64,000 bases of DNA, taken from Paenibacillus senegalimassiliensis. Its GTDB lineage: Bacteria; Bacillota; Bacilli; Paenibacillales; Paenibacillaceae. The position numbers and the translations under genes were made by a program. Below the pieces are notes generated by a model that saw only the letters and a program-made list of their open reading frames with translations, ran no database searches and was not told the origin of the DNA. The stretch lies in contig NZ_LN909043.1 in assembly GCF_001486585.1 (NCBI RefSeq), positions 311,361-375,360 on the forward strand. The letters run 5' to 3'. This document shows, piece after piece, positions 8,990-17,459 of this stretch. The number at the start of each line of letters is the position of its first letter. Within the stretch, counting starts at the first letter, position 1.

Positions 8990-9397
8990 ATGGGTGTTTT
9001 TCTTGATGCCAGAAGCTCCGTGAACTCCAACCAGCCTGGGTTCCCCGGGACTCCACTGTCCGATACCCCGGCACTGTTTGGAATCATCGGTTTGCAGACG
9101 CAGAACGTTCCCAATCCAATCGTAATTCTGCAAGGGATTATCGGCATATTGGGGGACGTTGGAGACACATTTACAATTGATATCGTCCGTGGGGCGACGT
9201 TTGCTCCTGCCAATGTCATCTTTAGTCTGGACGGGGTCGTGACCAGTGCAACTTCCACGCAGGTAACGTCATTCGTTGCTGCCGACCTGCTTGCTCCGGC
9301 GGCACCGGAAACGGTTTACACTTCCTATATTTCTGGAGCAACAACCGCTATTCGTAACGGCCCAGAAGCCTTTACGGGCATTGCCCAGCAAGGTTAA
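8990..9397 (+). CDS. Small beta-rich structural protein, possible spore-surface glycoprotein acceptor
   Basis: The 135-residue protein has no catalytic motif, signal peptide or Cys. It is rich in Thr, Ser, Ala, Val, Ile and Pro, with alternating hydrophobic strands (IVILQGIIGILGDVGDTFTID). The overall pattern, a Pro-rich start followed by repeated beta strands, resembles the small beta-sandwich exosporium/spore-surface proteins of Bacillales, but that likeness is from memory and needs a profile search. ATG 8990 follows AAGGTGGTGA at 8972-8981 with ideal spacing, better than the GTG codons inside that site. It is the only non-enzyme in a glycosyltransferase cluster, which suggests it is the protein being glycosylated. 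Confidence 0.5.
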   Translation: MGVFLDARSSVNSNQPGFPGTPLSDTPALFGIIGLQTQNVPNPIVILQGIIGILGDVGDTFTIDIVRGATFAPANVIFSLDGVVTSATSTQVTSFVAADLLAPAAPETVYTSYISGATTAIRNGPEAFTGIAQQG

Positions 9398-9403
9398 CGC
9401 AAA

Positions 9404-9446
9404 ACAGAAAACCTGCCTCGGGTTTGACCCGGGGCGGTTTTCGTCT
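9404..9446 (+). terminator. Terminator after the small structural protein
   Basis: AAACC-GCC-CGGG pairs imperfectly with CCCG-GGGCGGTTTT. The T-rich end supports termination in the plus direction. Confidence 0.55.
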
Positions 9447-9476
9447 AAATGAAGCAGCCCTGCTGCTAAAGTGAAA

Positions 9477-9549
9477 GTTCAAAAAGTCAGGTTTTCAGCC
9501 CGAATGTACTTCCTGACCCACTTCGTGATCAAAAGATGACTTTTTGAAC
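9477..9549. repeat. Short inverted-repeat element (GTTCAAAAAGTCA ends)
   Basis: A perfect 13-bp inverted repeat, GTTCAAAAAGTCA at 9477-9489 and its complement at 9537-9549, bounds a 73-bp segment that has a further GTCAGG/CCTGAC hairpin inside. The first 12 bases recur at 32673-32684. It looks like a miniature transposable element or a folded repeat. It ends just before the next gene. Confidence 0.55.
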
Positions 9550-9579
9550 AACCACTATGATAGAAAAGGGTTGGATGGC

Positions 9580-10524
9580 ATGAACCGCTTAAAGATACTG
9601 TTCATCACCCGAGATTTCAGCAAATACCTGGAACGTAATTTCTATTACATGCAGATGGAACTGCAGAAGCAAGTCTTATTAACTGTAGAACATCGAGGTG
9701 GAAATCTTGGGGAAATCGTTCGACGCATGCCCGCTAAGCCTGATTTTGTTCTATTAAATGATATGTTCCATGCTGCTTATTGCCCTCCTGTTCAAGGACT
9801 CGCTCAGCTAGGCATTCCCTGGGGCATGATCATGCATGATCTTCATAGCAAAGTGGAGCAGCGCCGGGAATTTCTACTGCGGTTCCCCTCTTCGAATATA
9901 TTCACGATTTATCAGCAGGCTTTCCGTGAGCGTTATCCTGAATTCAAGGGAAATCTGCACTGGCTTCCGCATTTCGTTGATCCAGTTGTATTTCGAGACT
10001 ACCAGCAGCGCAAGCGAATCGACATTCTGCTGATGGGAGCCACCAACCGGAAGGTCTATCCGTTGCGACACGCCATCAAGACATCATTGACAGCAAGACC
10101 TGGCTTCGTTATTCACGATCATCCCGGTTATGTGGATTTTGCCTCTGATGCCAAGGCACGGGTTGCCCGCAGCTTTGCCGTAGAGGTGAACAGGGCCAAA
10201 ATATTCATGACCTGCGACTCCATATACCGTTATCCTCTACGAAAATATTTCGAGGTGCCGGCTTGTCATACCTTGCTGCTTGCACCCGAGAACCCGGATT
10301 TGATTAAGCTGGGCTTTCGGCCTGGCGTTCATTATGTTGCAATTACGCCACGGGATTATCTGGCCAAAGCCAATTTCTATCTTCATCCTAACAATGAGGT
10401 TTTAAGGAACAAAATTAGCCACCAGGGCTATGAATTTGTCAGAGAGCACCATACGACGGCCACTCGAACCCGTGAGTTGCTACAGATGATTCGTTCCATC
10501 ATCGCCAACAGGAAGATGTCGTAA
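9580..10524 (+). CDS. CgeB-like glycosyltransferase (GT1_2 C-terminal domain)
   Basis: The 314-residue GT-B protein is related to the two CgeB proteins at the cluster start but more diverged. It has PDFVLLNDMF, WGMIMHDLHSK, HWLPHFVDP, then IDILLMGATNRKVYPLR and a KYFEVPACHTLLLAPENPDL segment in the nucleotide-sugar domain. ATG 9580 follows AAAAGGG. The frame extends upstream to 9544, but those codons lie inside the inverted repeat. An independent promoter is likely, since a terminator and a repeat precede it. Confidence 0.7.
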   Translation: MNRLKILFITRDFSKYLERNFYYMQMELQKQVLLTVEHRGGNLGEIVRRMPAKPDFVLLNDMFHAAYCPPVQGLAQLGIPWGMIMHDLHSKVEQRREFLLRFPSSNIFTIYQQAFRERYPEFKGNLHWLPHFVDPVVFRDYQQRKRIDILLMGATNRKVYPLRHAIKTSLTARPGFVIHDHPGYVDFASDAKARVARSFAVEVNRAKIFMTCDSIYRYPLRKYFEVPACHTLLLAPENPDLIKLGFRPGVHYVAITPRDYLAKANFYLHPNNEVLRNKISHQGYEFVREHHTTATRTRELLQMIRSIIANRKMS

Positions 10525-10574
10525 CGTCTGCGGGCAGTATGACCGGTTATCAACACGGAAGGGAGAGATGAGAT

Positions 10575-11876
10575 TTGAGCCGTACTATAGCCATCGTCGG
10601 TTTGGGTTACGTCGGACTGCCTTTGGCTGAAACTTACATGGATCAAGGCTTTCGCGTAATCGGCATTGATAAGGACGAGAACAAGCTGAAGCTACTGAAC
10701 GAAGGACGAAGCTATATCGCGGATGTTCCGGAAGCCAAGATCAGGCTTTTCGTTCAAAGCGGTCAGCTTGAGGTTAGCTCGGAATACAGCAGCATAGCCG
10801 CCGCAGAGGCGGTCATTATGTGCGTGCCAACACCGCTCAACCAGCAGCATGAACCGGATATGGCCTACTTGATTGAAGCGTCCAGGGACATGAGCGGACA
10901 TTTACAGCCAGGCCAACTGGTTGCCCTTGAGAGTTCTACCTATCCTGGAACCACACGGGAAGTAATTTTGCCCCTGTTGGAACAAAGTGGATTACGCATA
11001 GGAGTTGAACTCTTCGTTGGTTTTTCGCCAGAGCGGGTTAATCCTGGTAGTCGACGATATGCTCTGCAAGAGATTCCCAAGATTGTAAGTGGAATTACTT
11101 CAGCCTGCGCCGACCGCACAGAAGAATTATATCAGGCTGCGTTCCATAAAGTTGTACGCGTATCCTCCACAGAAACAGCAGAGATGGCTAAATTGTTGGA
11201 GAACACATTTCGTTTCGTCAATATTTCTTTTATGAATGAGTTTGCCATGTTATGCGACAGGCTGGGCATCAATGTATGGGAGGTCGTGGAAGCGGCATCT
11301 ACCAAGCCTTTTGGCTTCAAAGCATTTTATCCCGGACCCGGGGTAGGTGGGCATTGCATTCCGGTGGATCCTTTATATTTGCAATGGAAAGCCCATCAGC
11401 TTGAAGTCGATAGCACCTTTATTGAAGCTAGCACACGAATTAACCGCTCTATGCCAGCATATGTCGTATCTCGAATCAAGCAGGCCATGGAGGACTCAGT
11501 GCTTACAGGTAAACGAATATTGGTGCTCGGAGTCACCTTCAAGGAGGATGTCGCGGATATACGTGAATCCAGTTCCATTGAAATCCTTCGGCTGCTCATG
11601 GCCGAAGGAGCTCAGGTGGAATACCATGACCCACTGGTTACGGATTTGAAGGACAGTGGCCTGGAGCTGACATCGGCCGAGCTTGATACCGAAATTTTGG
11701 AGGCTAGTGATTGCGTGTTGCTGGCTGTTCATCATAAGGGATTGCCACTGGACCAGGTGGTCGCCCATGCTTCGTTGGTATTTGATACAAGAAATGCATT
11801 GCGGGGTCGTCAGGGCAAGGCAAGAGTCATTGCGCTTGGCGATGGCACCTCGGGGCACTTCAAATCACTAGGATAA
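10575..11876 (+). CDS. Nucleotide-sugar 6-dehydrogenase (UDP-HexNAc type, WecC/WbpA family)
   Basis: The 433-residue protein has the N-terminal NAD domain AIVGLGYVGLPLAE, CVPTPLN, ESSTYPGTT, FSPERVNPG, the catalytic Cys (about residue 261) in GPGVGGHCIPVDP, and the C-terminal VTFKEDVADIRESSSIEIL. These enzymes oxidise C6 twice to make UDP-GlcNAcA or UDP-ManNAcA. The FSPERVNPG form favours the HexNAc group over UDP-glucose dehydrogenase. The TTG start at 10575 follows AAGGGAGAG. Next to a 4,6-dehydratase it could feed a second uronic-acid-type sugar branch. Confidence 0.85.
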   Translation: MSRTIAIVGLGYVGLPLAETYMDQGFRVIGIDKDENKLKLLNEGRSYIADVPEAKIRLFVQSGQLEVSSEYSSIAAAEAVIMCVPTPLNQQHEPDMAYLIEASRDMSGHLQPGQLVALESSTYPGTTREVILPLLEQSGLRIGVELFVGFSPERVNPGSRRYALQEIPKIVSGITSACADRTEELYQAAFHKVVRVSSTETAEMAKLLENTFRFVNISFMNEFAMLCDRLGINVWEVVEAASTKPFGFKAFYPGPGVGGHCIPVDPLYLQWKAHQLEVDSTFIEASTRINRSMPAYVVSRIKQAMEDSVLTGKRILVLGVTFKEDVADIRESSSIEILRLLMAEGAQVEYHDPLVTDLKDSGLELTSAELDTEILEASDCVLLAVHHKGLPLDQVVAHASLVFDTRNALRGRQGKARVIALGDGTSGHFKSLG

Positions 11877-11913
11877 ATCCTGATCATGATACGGAAGAAA
11901 GGAAGGTAGGGTA

Positions 11914-12900
11914 ATGTTCAAAGATAAGACGATATTGGTCACCGGGGGAACGGGGTCCTGGGGCAAGACATTAACGCGCCGGCTACTGCTGGAGCAGCCG
12001 AAGGAGATTCGAATTTTCTCCAGAAACGAGTATGCCCAGGTCCTGATGGCACGGGAGTTCAACGGGCATAAGGAACTCCGGTTCGTGATCGGTGATATCC
12101 GCGATTATGGAGCGGTGGAAGCGGCTTGTAAGGGTGCCGATTATGTGTTCCATCTGGCTGCACTCAAGCATGTACCTGTGTGTGAATTCCAACCGGAAGA
12201 GGCGCTGAAGACCAATGTTCTCGGAACAGAGAATATCATTCGCGCCAGCATTGCGCAGAAAGTAGCTAAGGTCATCGATGTATCTACGGACAAAGCGGTT
12301 GATCCCACGAATACCTATGGCATGACCAAAGCCATCGGCGAGAAGCTGATGATCCGGGCCAATGATCTGAGCGAAGATACCCGCTTTACGTGTATTCGCG
12401 GAGGCAATGTGTTAGGTACCAACGGCAGCGTTGTTCCGCTGTTCATCAATCAACTGCGGGAGGGACGGGAGCTTACCTTGACCTTTCGGGAAATGACCCG
12501 CTTCTTCCTGACGTTGTCTCAGGCCATTGATCTACTGCTGAAGGCAGCAACGACGGCCATTGGTGGCGAGACATTTGTAATGAAGATGAAGGCTTGCCGC
12601 ATTGTCGATATCGCGGAGGTGCTGGCAGAGCACTACGTCGGACACCGTGTACCGTTCAAGGAAATCGGAATTCGCCCGGGCGAGAAATTGCATGAGGTGC
12701 TGGTATCAAGGTACGAGTCGCCGTACACATTGCAGTACAGTGATCAATACTTCGTTATTTTGCCGCCGGGCTCAAATGACTTGAATGCCCGTTATGCCGG
12801 TCTGAACCCGGCTGTCTTCTCTGAATACCACTCCAATGCCTCTCTGCTGAAGAAGCCCGAAATCACCGAGATGCTTAAGGAGGGAGGATTCTTAACCTGA
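11914..12900 (+). CDS. Second UDP-GlcNAc 4,6-dehydratase paralogue (CapE/FnlA type)
   Basis: At 328 residues it has the same length and layout as the enzyme at 5409-6395: TGGTGSWGKT, AALKHVPVCEFQPEEALKTNV, STDKAVDPTNTYGMTK, RGGNVLGTNGSVVPLF and GIRPGEKLHEVLV. It clearly descends from the same family, but here it follows a sugar dehydrogenase rather than the 2-epimerase/reductase pair. It may supply a second 6-deoxy sugar or be a redundant copy. The ATG at 11914 follows GAAAGGAAGG. Confidence 0.85.
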   Translation: MFKDKTILVTGGTGSWGKTLTRRLLLEQPKEIRIFSRNEYAQVLMAREFNGHKELRFVIGDIRDYGAVEAACKGADYVFHLAALKHVPVCEFQPEEALKTNVLGTENIIRASIAQKVAKVIDVSTDKAVDPTNTYGMTKAIGEKLMIRANDLSEDTRFTCIRGGNVLGTNGSVVPLFINQLREGRELTLTFREMTRFFLTLSQAIDLLLKAATTAIGGETFVMKMKACRIVDIAEVLAEHYVGHRVPFKEIGIRPGEKLHEVLVSRYESPYTLQYSDQYFVILPPGSNDLNARYAGLNPAVFSEYHSNASLLKKPEITEMLKEGGFLT

Positions 12901-13991
12901 TTACCATCAGTTTGTGCATGATCGTCAAGAATGAGGAAGCCCGGCTGCCGGTATGCTTGCAGTCGGTCAGCGACCTCGTTGACGAAATTGTGATTGTGGA
13001 TACAGGTTCATCAGATGGCACGAAGAAGATCGCCCAAGCATATACGGAGCAGATTTATGACTATGTGTGGCGGGATGATTTCTCGTCCGCAAGAAACTTC
13101 GCGTTTTCTTTGGCCAGTCAGGAATTCATTCTTTGGTTGGATGCAGATGATGTGATTACGGAGTCCAACCGTCAACAGCTAAAGGATCTCAAGCAAAATC
13201 TGGAGCCGGATGTGGATTCTGTCATCATGAATTATGTTCTCCAGACGGATGAGACATCTGGTGAGCCTTTGGCCATGACAAGGCGGAATCGTCTGGTCAG
13301 GAGAAGTCGGAACTATCGCTGGATCGGGATTATTCATGAGTATTTAGATGTAGCGGAGGGAAGACGGATGTTGTCGGATATCGCCATTACTCACCGGGGA
13401 ACATCCGGGCCAGGCCATTCTAGCCGCAACTTGCATATCATTGAGCGGTGGCTAGCGGCCGGGCATGAGCTTACGGGGCGACTGCGGTTTCATCTGGCTT
13501 GTGAACTCGCTGATGCGAATCGCCACGAAGAAGCCGCCGTACATTTGAAGGATTTTCTTGCAGACCAAGAAGCCACACGTGATGACCTGGTAATGGCATG
13601 TTCTCGGCTAGCTGATTGCTCACGCAAGCTTGGACGTGGCGAGGAAGAATTGCAAGCTTTGCTTCAATCGTTGTATTACGATGTCCCTCGTCCAGAGATT
13701 TGCTGTAGCTTGGGGAAGTGGTTTGAAGAGCGCCAGCAATGGAGGCAAGCAATCTATTGGTATAGCCAGGCACTACAAACATCCGAACTGTCAGCATGGA
13801 ATGCGATTGTTCAGACGGCCGCCCGAACATGGCTTCCACACAGCCGTCTATGTCTGTGTTACGCCCAAATGGGCCAGCTTCGCCAAGCTTATGATCATAA
13901 CAAAGAGGCCTTGCGTTATCTTCCCCAAGACCCAGGGCTAAAGGCTAATGATCAGAAGCTGGAGGAGGCACTCAAAGCTTTGCCAGACTGA
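12897..13991 (+). CDS. GT2 glycosyltransferase with C-terminal TPR-like helices; non-AUG start likely
   Basis: The N-terminal GT-A domain reads ITISLCMIVKNEEARL, IVDTGSSDGT and LWLDADDVI (DxD metal site). The remaining roughly 150 residues form helical pairs of tetratricopeptide type (CSLGKWFEERQQWRQAIYWY). Family members normally begin M-ITISLCMIVKNE. An unusually strong AAGGAGGGAGG at 12877-12887 lies 9 nt before CTG 12897 and 12 nt before ATT 12900, whereas the first standard codons (TTG 12912, ATG 12918) are too far and would remove the first strand. I therefore place the start at 12897 or 12900. This is the last gene of the cluster. Confidence 0.75.
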   Translation: MITISLCMIVKNEEARLPVCLQSVSDLVDEIVIVDTGSSDGTKKIAQAYTEQIYDYVWRDDFSSARNFAFSLASQEFILWLDADDVITESNRQQLKDLKQNLEPDVDSVIMNYVLQTDETSGEPLAMTRRNRLVRRSRNYRWIGIIHEYLDVAEGRRMLSDIAITHRGTSGPGHSSRNLHIIERWLAAGHELTGRLRFHLACELADANRHEEAAVHLKDFLADQEATRDDLVMACSRLADCSRKLGRGEEELQALLQSLYYDVPRPEICCSLGKWFEERQQWRQAIYWYSQALQTSELSAWNAIVQTAARTWLPHSRLCLCYAQMGQLRQAYDHNKEALRYLPQDPGLKANDQKLEEALKALPD

Positions 13992-14015
13992 ATAATGTAT
14001 ACCTTATAAATAGCG

Positions 14016-14049
14016 AAGCTTCCCCCAACATGTGCGTGGGGGAAGCTTT
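14016..14049. terminator. Bidirectional terminator
   Basis: AAGCTTCCCCCA (14016-14027) pairs perfectly with TGGGGGAAGCTT (14037-14048). It lies between convergent genes and ends the glycosylation cluster. Confidence 0.8.
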
Positions 14050-14074
14050 GTTGTATTTGGGGCTTGGGAACAAG

Positions 14075-15145
14075 TTATGACGGGATAAGGTAGGATAACA
14101 TCTGCCGGAATGACACGGCATAATGTTGCGGCGACATCCACTGATTAATGTGCTGCTGCCCTTGAGTACGGATGCGCTCCCGCAAATCTGCATGATCCAT
14201 CAATTCCAATGCTTCTGTCACTGCCTCGTTCAGGCGTGGATACTGAAAGAATTTCCCTGTCTCGTTATTTTTGATAAAGAAACGAACTCCCTCTGAATCG
14301 GTGCTTAAAACTGGACAACGGCAAGCCAGAGCCTCGGCAACGGCGTATCCAAAGCCTTCCAGCGTAGAGGTGGAGATCATCAGGCCGCCGGAGTCGCCGA
14401 TTCGTGACAAATAGAAGGGCATCTCCCGGTTTGGAGTGTTGGGGAATATTTTCACACGGGATTGCAGACCAAGCACATTAATGTATTGCCAGAACGCATT
14501 TTTAATTTCATCGGAGGGCAGTTCGTAATCCATAAACATCCAGATTTCCGCCTTAGGACGGCGGCGAATCAGATTGGCCGAAATTTCGAGGAATAGTTCC
14601 CAATTTTTATTTGGCTCTAGTCTTCCCACCCACCCAATAATTGGCACAGGATATTTGGGCTGCGATTTATAATGGAAATGCTGCGTATCCAGCAGATTGG
14701 GGAAAATATAATTAGGTAGCGTCGGATAGTATATGGAGGCCAATTCGACCAAATGTGGTGTGGGAGGCATGAGCGAGGCCTGGCAATGGCGCAGGATTTC
14801 TCCCGATCCCTCCTGAAGCATCTTCATCGCCTGCTCCCTGGTGCCCAGACCTTGTATTTCAAAAATAATCGGTTTGGTATATCCCAGCCGGCGCAGTCTG
14901 CCGGGCAGTAAATAGTCCGAAGTCGTGATGATCGCGTCGTATTGCGGTAGTCGGCGAAGAAGCTCGTCATCTCCTGGAGCGACCATGACGGGAATATTGG
15001 CTGCCTGTGTATTTCCAAGCCCATACCCGGACTGAAGATACAGCACATGCCCTTCAATTCCCTGCGTTCTGAGGGCTACGCAGCGTAAGCGATTTAAAGT
15101 TTCTACGCCCCCGCTGGGAACATAAAACGTAAAAAGCACCTTCAT
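14075..15145 (-). CDS. GT4 family glycosyltransferase
   Basis: The 356-residue protein begins MKVLFTFYVPSGGVETLNRLR, the GT4 start with a Gly-Gly donor loop. It later shows PIIGWVGRLEPNKNWELFL and an STLEGFGYAVAEALACRCPVL region with the E-x7-E motif. ATG at 15145 follows AGAGGAG with an 8-nt gap and is preferred to the upstream ATG at 15166. It is transcribed toward the plus-strand cluster and shares its terminator. It may be an extra member of the same glycan pathway. Confidence 0.8.
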   Translation of the reverse strand: MKVLFTFYVPSGGVETLNRLRCVALRTQGIEGHVLYLQSGYGLGNTQAANIPVMVAPGDDELLRRLPQYDAIITTSDYLLPGRLRRLGYTKPIIFEIQGLGTREQAMKMLQEGSGEILRHCQASLMPPTPHLVELASIYYPTLPNYIFPNLLDTQHFHYKSQPKYPVPIIGWVGRLEPNKNWELFLEISANLIRRRPKAEIWMFMDYELPSDEIKNAFWQYINVLGLQSRVKIFPNTPNREMPFYLSRIGDSGGLMISTSTLEGFGYAVAEALACRCPVLSTDSEGVRFFIKNNETGKFFQYPRLNEAVTEALELMDHADLRERIRTQGQQHINQWMSPQHYAVSFRQMLSYLIPS

Positions 15146-15233
15146 GGGCAAGCTCCTCTTGTTCATGGATGAAATAAGCGATTCTGTAGTTATTGTACGC
15201 TTGCTCCGTCGGAATCGTGCGGGTAAGTTTACC

Positions 15234-15265
15234 TGTATGACGAACAGACGATTTTGCGCATCCTA
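15234..15265 (+). promoter_or_regulatory. Candidate sigma-F/sigma-G promoter
   Basis: TGTATGA, an 18-nt spacer and CATCCTA resemble the forespore sigma-G/F pattern (-10 CATnnTA). It lies about 45 nt ahead of a YhcN-type lipoprotein gene, a family often made in the forespore. Confidence 0.35.
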
Positions 15266-15308
15266 AGACCTGTCTCATACATTCATTCTATAGATGGAGG
15301 TTGACTGC

Positions 15309-16187
15309 ATGCGAGGAAGCAAAATCGTTCATTTGTCATTGTCGGCAGCAATGGTCGCGGGGGTTGCCGGTATTGCGGGCTGTGGTAACGCGGACAATAA
15401 CATGCGAACTCAGAGCTTGCGCAATAACCACAATCGGGGATACAACATCAATTCCATGGACTCCATGGACCGAAATCAGCGTATGAATACGCGTAATACA
15501 GGGAACGGGCAGGAGCGTATTCAATCGTTGCGCTATAGTCAGGCATTGAGTAACAAAGTGGCTCAGCTTAGTAGCGTCCAAGCGGCACATGTCGTCGTGA
15601 CCGATCACGATGCTTATGTGGGCGTGACTATGCATGGCAACAGCAACAACAATGGCATGAATACCAACGGCATGAACACTAAAGGCATGAATACCAACGG
15701 CATGAACACTAAAGGCATGAACACCAATGGTATGAATACCAGCCGCAACGGTATGGACATGCTGGGCACCGGTACCAAAGGTATGGACATGAATCGGAAT
15801 CGGGCGCTCAATTCAACCGATCGAATGCCAGGCATGGGTATGAGTGGCATGAACGGCCAGCGGGATACAAACATGTATGGCGCTTATGGCGCAGGGACAG
15901 GGATGATGAACCGATCGGCAAATGATAATGGTACAGGACTTGGCATGGGTGATATGGTCGTAGGTATGGGAATGGACAACATCGGTGAAGATGTGAGGGA
16001 ACAAATCACAGCCGCCATCAAGCAAACCGCCCCTCATATCCGCAACGTCTACGTATCAGGCAATACCGACTTCGTGAATCAGATTGGCAACTACGGGATG
16101 CAAAGCCGTAGTGGGAGAACTTTGAACCACTACATTAACGATTTTGAAACGACCATCGACCGTGTCTTTCCTGGAGATCAACGATAA
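15309..16187 (+). CDS. YhcN/YlaJ family sporulation lipoprotein with MNTNG repeats
   Basis: The 292-residue protein has a signal peptide ending in a lipobox (GVAGIAGC), so it is a membrane lipoprotein. The YhcN/YlaJ fold is split in two: QALSNKVAQLSSVQAAHVVV plus DAYVGV, and near the end VREQITAAIKQTAPHIRNVYVSGNTD. Between them lies a low-complexity insert of about 95 residues with the period MNTNGMNTKG repeated at 15650-15740, followed by GMDM- and GMSGM-type runs. The start at ATG 15309 follows TGGAGG. YhcN relatives sit in the spore inner membrane and affect germination. The repeat insert probably varies in length between strains. Confidence 0.8.
   Translation: MRGSKIVHLSLSAAMVAGVAGIAGCGNADNNMRTQSLRNNHNRGYNINSMDSMDRNQRMNTRNTGNGQERIQSLRYSQALSNKVAQLSSVQAAHVVVTDHDAYVGVTMHGNSNNNGMNTNGMNTKGMNTNGMNTKGMNTNGMNTSRNGMDMLGTGTKGMDMNRNRALNSTDRMPGMGMSGMNGQRDTNMYGAYGAGTGMMNRSANDNGTGLGMGDMVVGMGMDNIGEDVREQITAAIKQTAPHIRNVYVSGNTDFVNQIGNYGMQSRSGRTLNHYINDFETTIDRVFPGDQR
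15647..15745 (+). repeat. In-gene tandem repeat encoding Met-Asn-Thr-Asn/Lys-Gly
   Basis: A 15-base unit (30 bases for the alternating Asn/Lys pair) is repeated about six times inside the YhcN-type gene. It keeps the reading frame and has near-identical DNA copies, which favours slippage. Confidence 0.75.
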
Positions 16188-16202
16188 TCGGTTAGGTGTG
16201 CA

Positions 16203-16245
16203 AAAAGCGCGAGAGCGGGGTTGAAACCCGGCTACTCGCGCTTTT
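16203..16245. terminator. Bidirectional terminator
   Basis: AAAAGCGCGAG pairs with CTCGCGCTTTT, with inner pairs GGTT/ACC. It separates the convergent yhcN-like and nagA genes. Confidence 0.75.
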
Positions 16246-16268
16246 ATTGTAAGCGATAAATGAACGGC

Positions 16269-17459
16269 TTATTCGTTTGTAGCGAAGAGACGTCCCTTCA
16301 CCCAGGTTTGGCGCAGCTCCAGATCGCCATCAACTAGCAACAGGTCTGCTTGTTTACCCGTTTCAACGGAGCCCGTCAAGTGATCGATACGAATCAATTT
16401 GGCCGGATTGCCGCTGGCTGCTTGGGAAGCGCGTTCGACCGATAATCCGACTTCATGCACAAGATGACGGAAGCCGCGAATCATTGTTAGCGTGCTACCT
16501 GCCAAGGTACCTTCGCTATCTCTCAGCGTACATACATTATCCTTAACCACAACGGGCAAATCGCCCAGCATATAGTCTCCATTGCCAAGGCCCGCGGCAG
16601 ACATGGCGTCCGTGATCAAAATGAGATTGTTCTCGTTCTTCACACTCGCCAGCAGGCGAATGGCCGCATGATGAACATGGATGCCGTCGGCAATAATCTC
16701 CGCACTGATTCCCGGAGTGCTAAGAATAGCTCCAACAGTACCAGGCTTGCGGTGGTGTAGTGGCGTCATGGCATTAAACATATGCACGGAATGGTTCAGA
16801 CCCACTTCATGAGCAGACATGATCTCCTCGTAAGTTGCATCGGTATGTCCCGCTGCCGCTACAATGCCTTGCTTGCGCAAATAAGCGATTAGCTCATGAG
16901 ATCCCTCACGTTCAGGAGCAAAGGTGACTTGTTTGATCAGACCTGGATACTTGCGATCCCACGCTTCAACCCATTCCCGATTAGGAGGGACCACATGCTC
17001 GGGATTTTGCGCCCCCGGCCATTTGGGACTGATGAATGGTCCTTCCAGATGCACGCCGACTAATTGGGCGTAGGGCATGTCATCTTGCATATATTCATGC
17101 ACTGTATCCAGCACAGTATCGATGGATGCCTTGGGCAGTGTCATCGTTGTGGCTAACATCGAGGTGGTGCCCTGACTACAATGAAGCTGCGTGATGGCGT
17201 CCAATCCTTGCTTGCTTGGCTTGGAGAAATCCTCCAGCATCCCGCCGTGCACATGCACGTCGATGAAGCCTGGCAGCACGTAGCTGCCGGCGGCATCTAT
17301 CGTCTTGGCATCGCCATGGTTCAATCCGCTTACGGATAAACCGGATGTAGAACCCACATAGGTAATCACTCCATGCTCGACCGCAACGGCGCCATCATTG
17401 ATGGTACCTTGTGGAGTCACGACCTTGGCATGAATAATCTGAAAAGTTCGTTCTTCCAT
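16269..17459 (-). CDS. nagA: N-acetylglucosamine-6-phosphate deacetylase
   Basis: The 396-residue amidohydrolase removes acetate from GlcNAc-6-P to give GlcN-6-P. It carries LPGFIDVHVHGGMLEDF, HLEGPFISP, AAGHTDATYEE, SVHMFNAMTPLHHRKPG and LITDAMSAAGLG with the catalytic Asp. I use ATG 17459, whose first base is the last base of the nagB TAA stop (TAATG), rather than a longer frame running back into nagB. It is the third gene of the rpiR-nagB-nagA operon for amino sugar breakdown and cell-wall recycling. Confidence 0.93.
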   Translation of the reverse strand: MEERTFQIIHAKVVTPQGTINDGAVAVEHGVITYVGSTSGLSVSGLNHGDAKTIDAAGSYVLPGFIDVHVHGGMLEDFSKPSKQGLDAITQLHCSQGTTSMLATTMTLPKASIDTVLDTVHEYMQDDMPYAQLVGVHLEGPFISPKWPGAQNPEHVVPPNREWVEAWDRKYPGLIKQVTFAPEREGSHELIAYLRKQGIVAAAGHTDATYEEIMSAHEVGLNHSVHMFNAMTPLHHRKPGTVGAILSTPGISAEIIADGIHVHHAAIRLLASVKNENNLILITDAMSAAGLGNGDYMLGDLPVVVKDNVCTLRDSEGTLAGSTLTMIRGFRHLVHEVGLSVERASQAASGNPAKLIRIDHLTGSVETGKQADLLLVDGDLELRQTWVKGRLFATNE

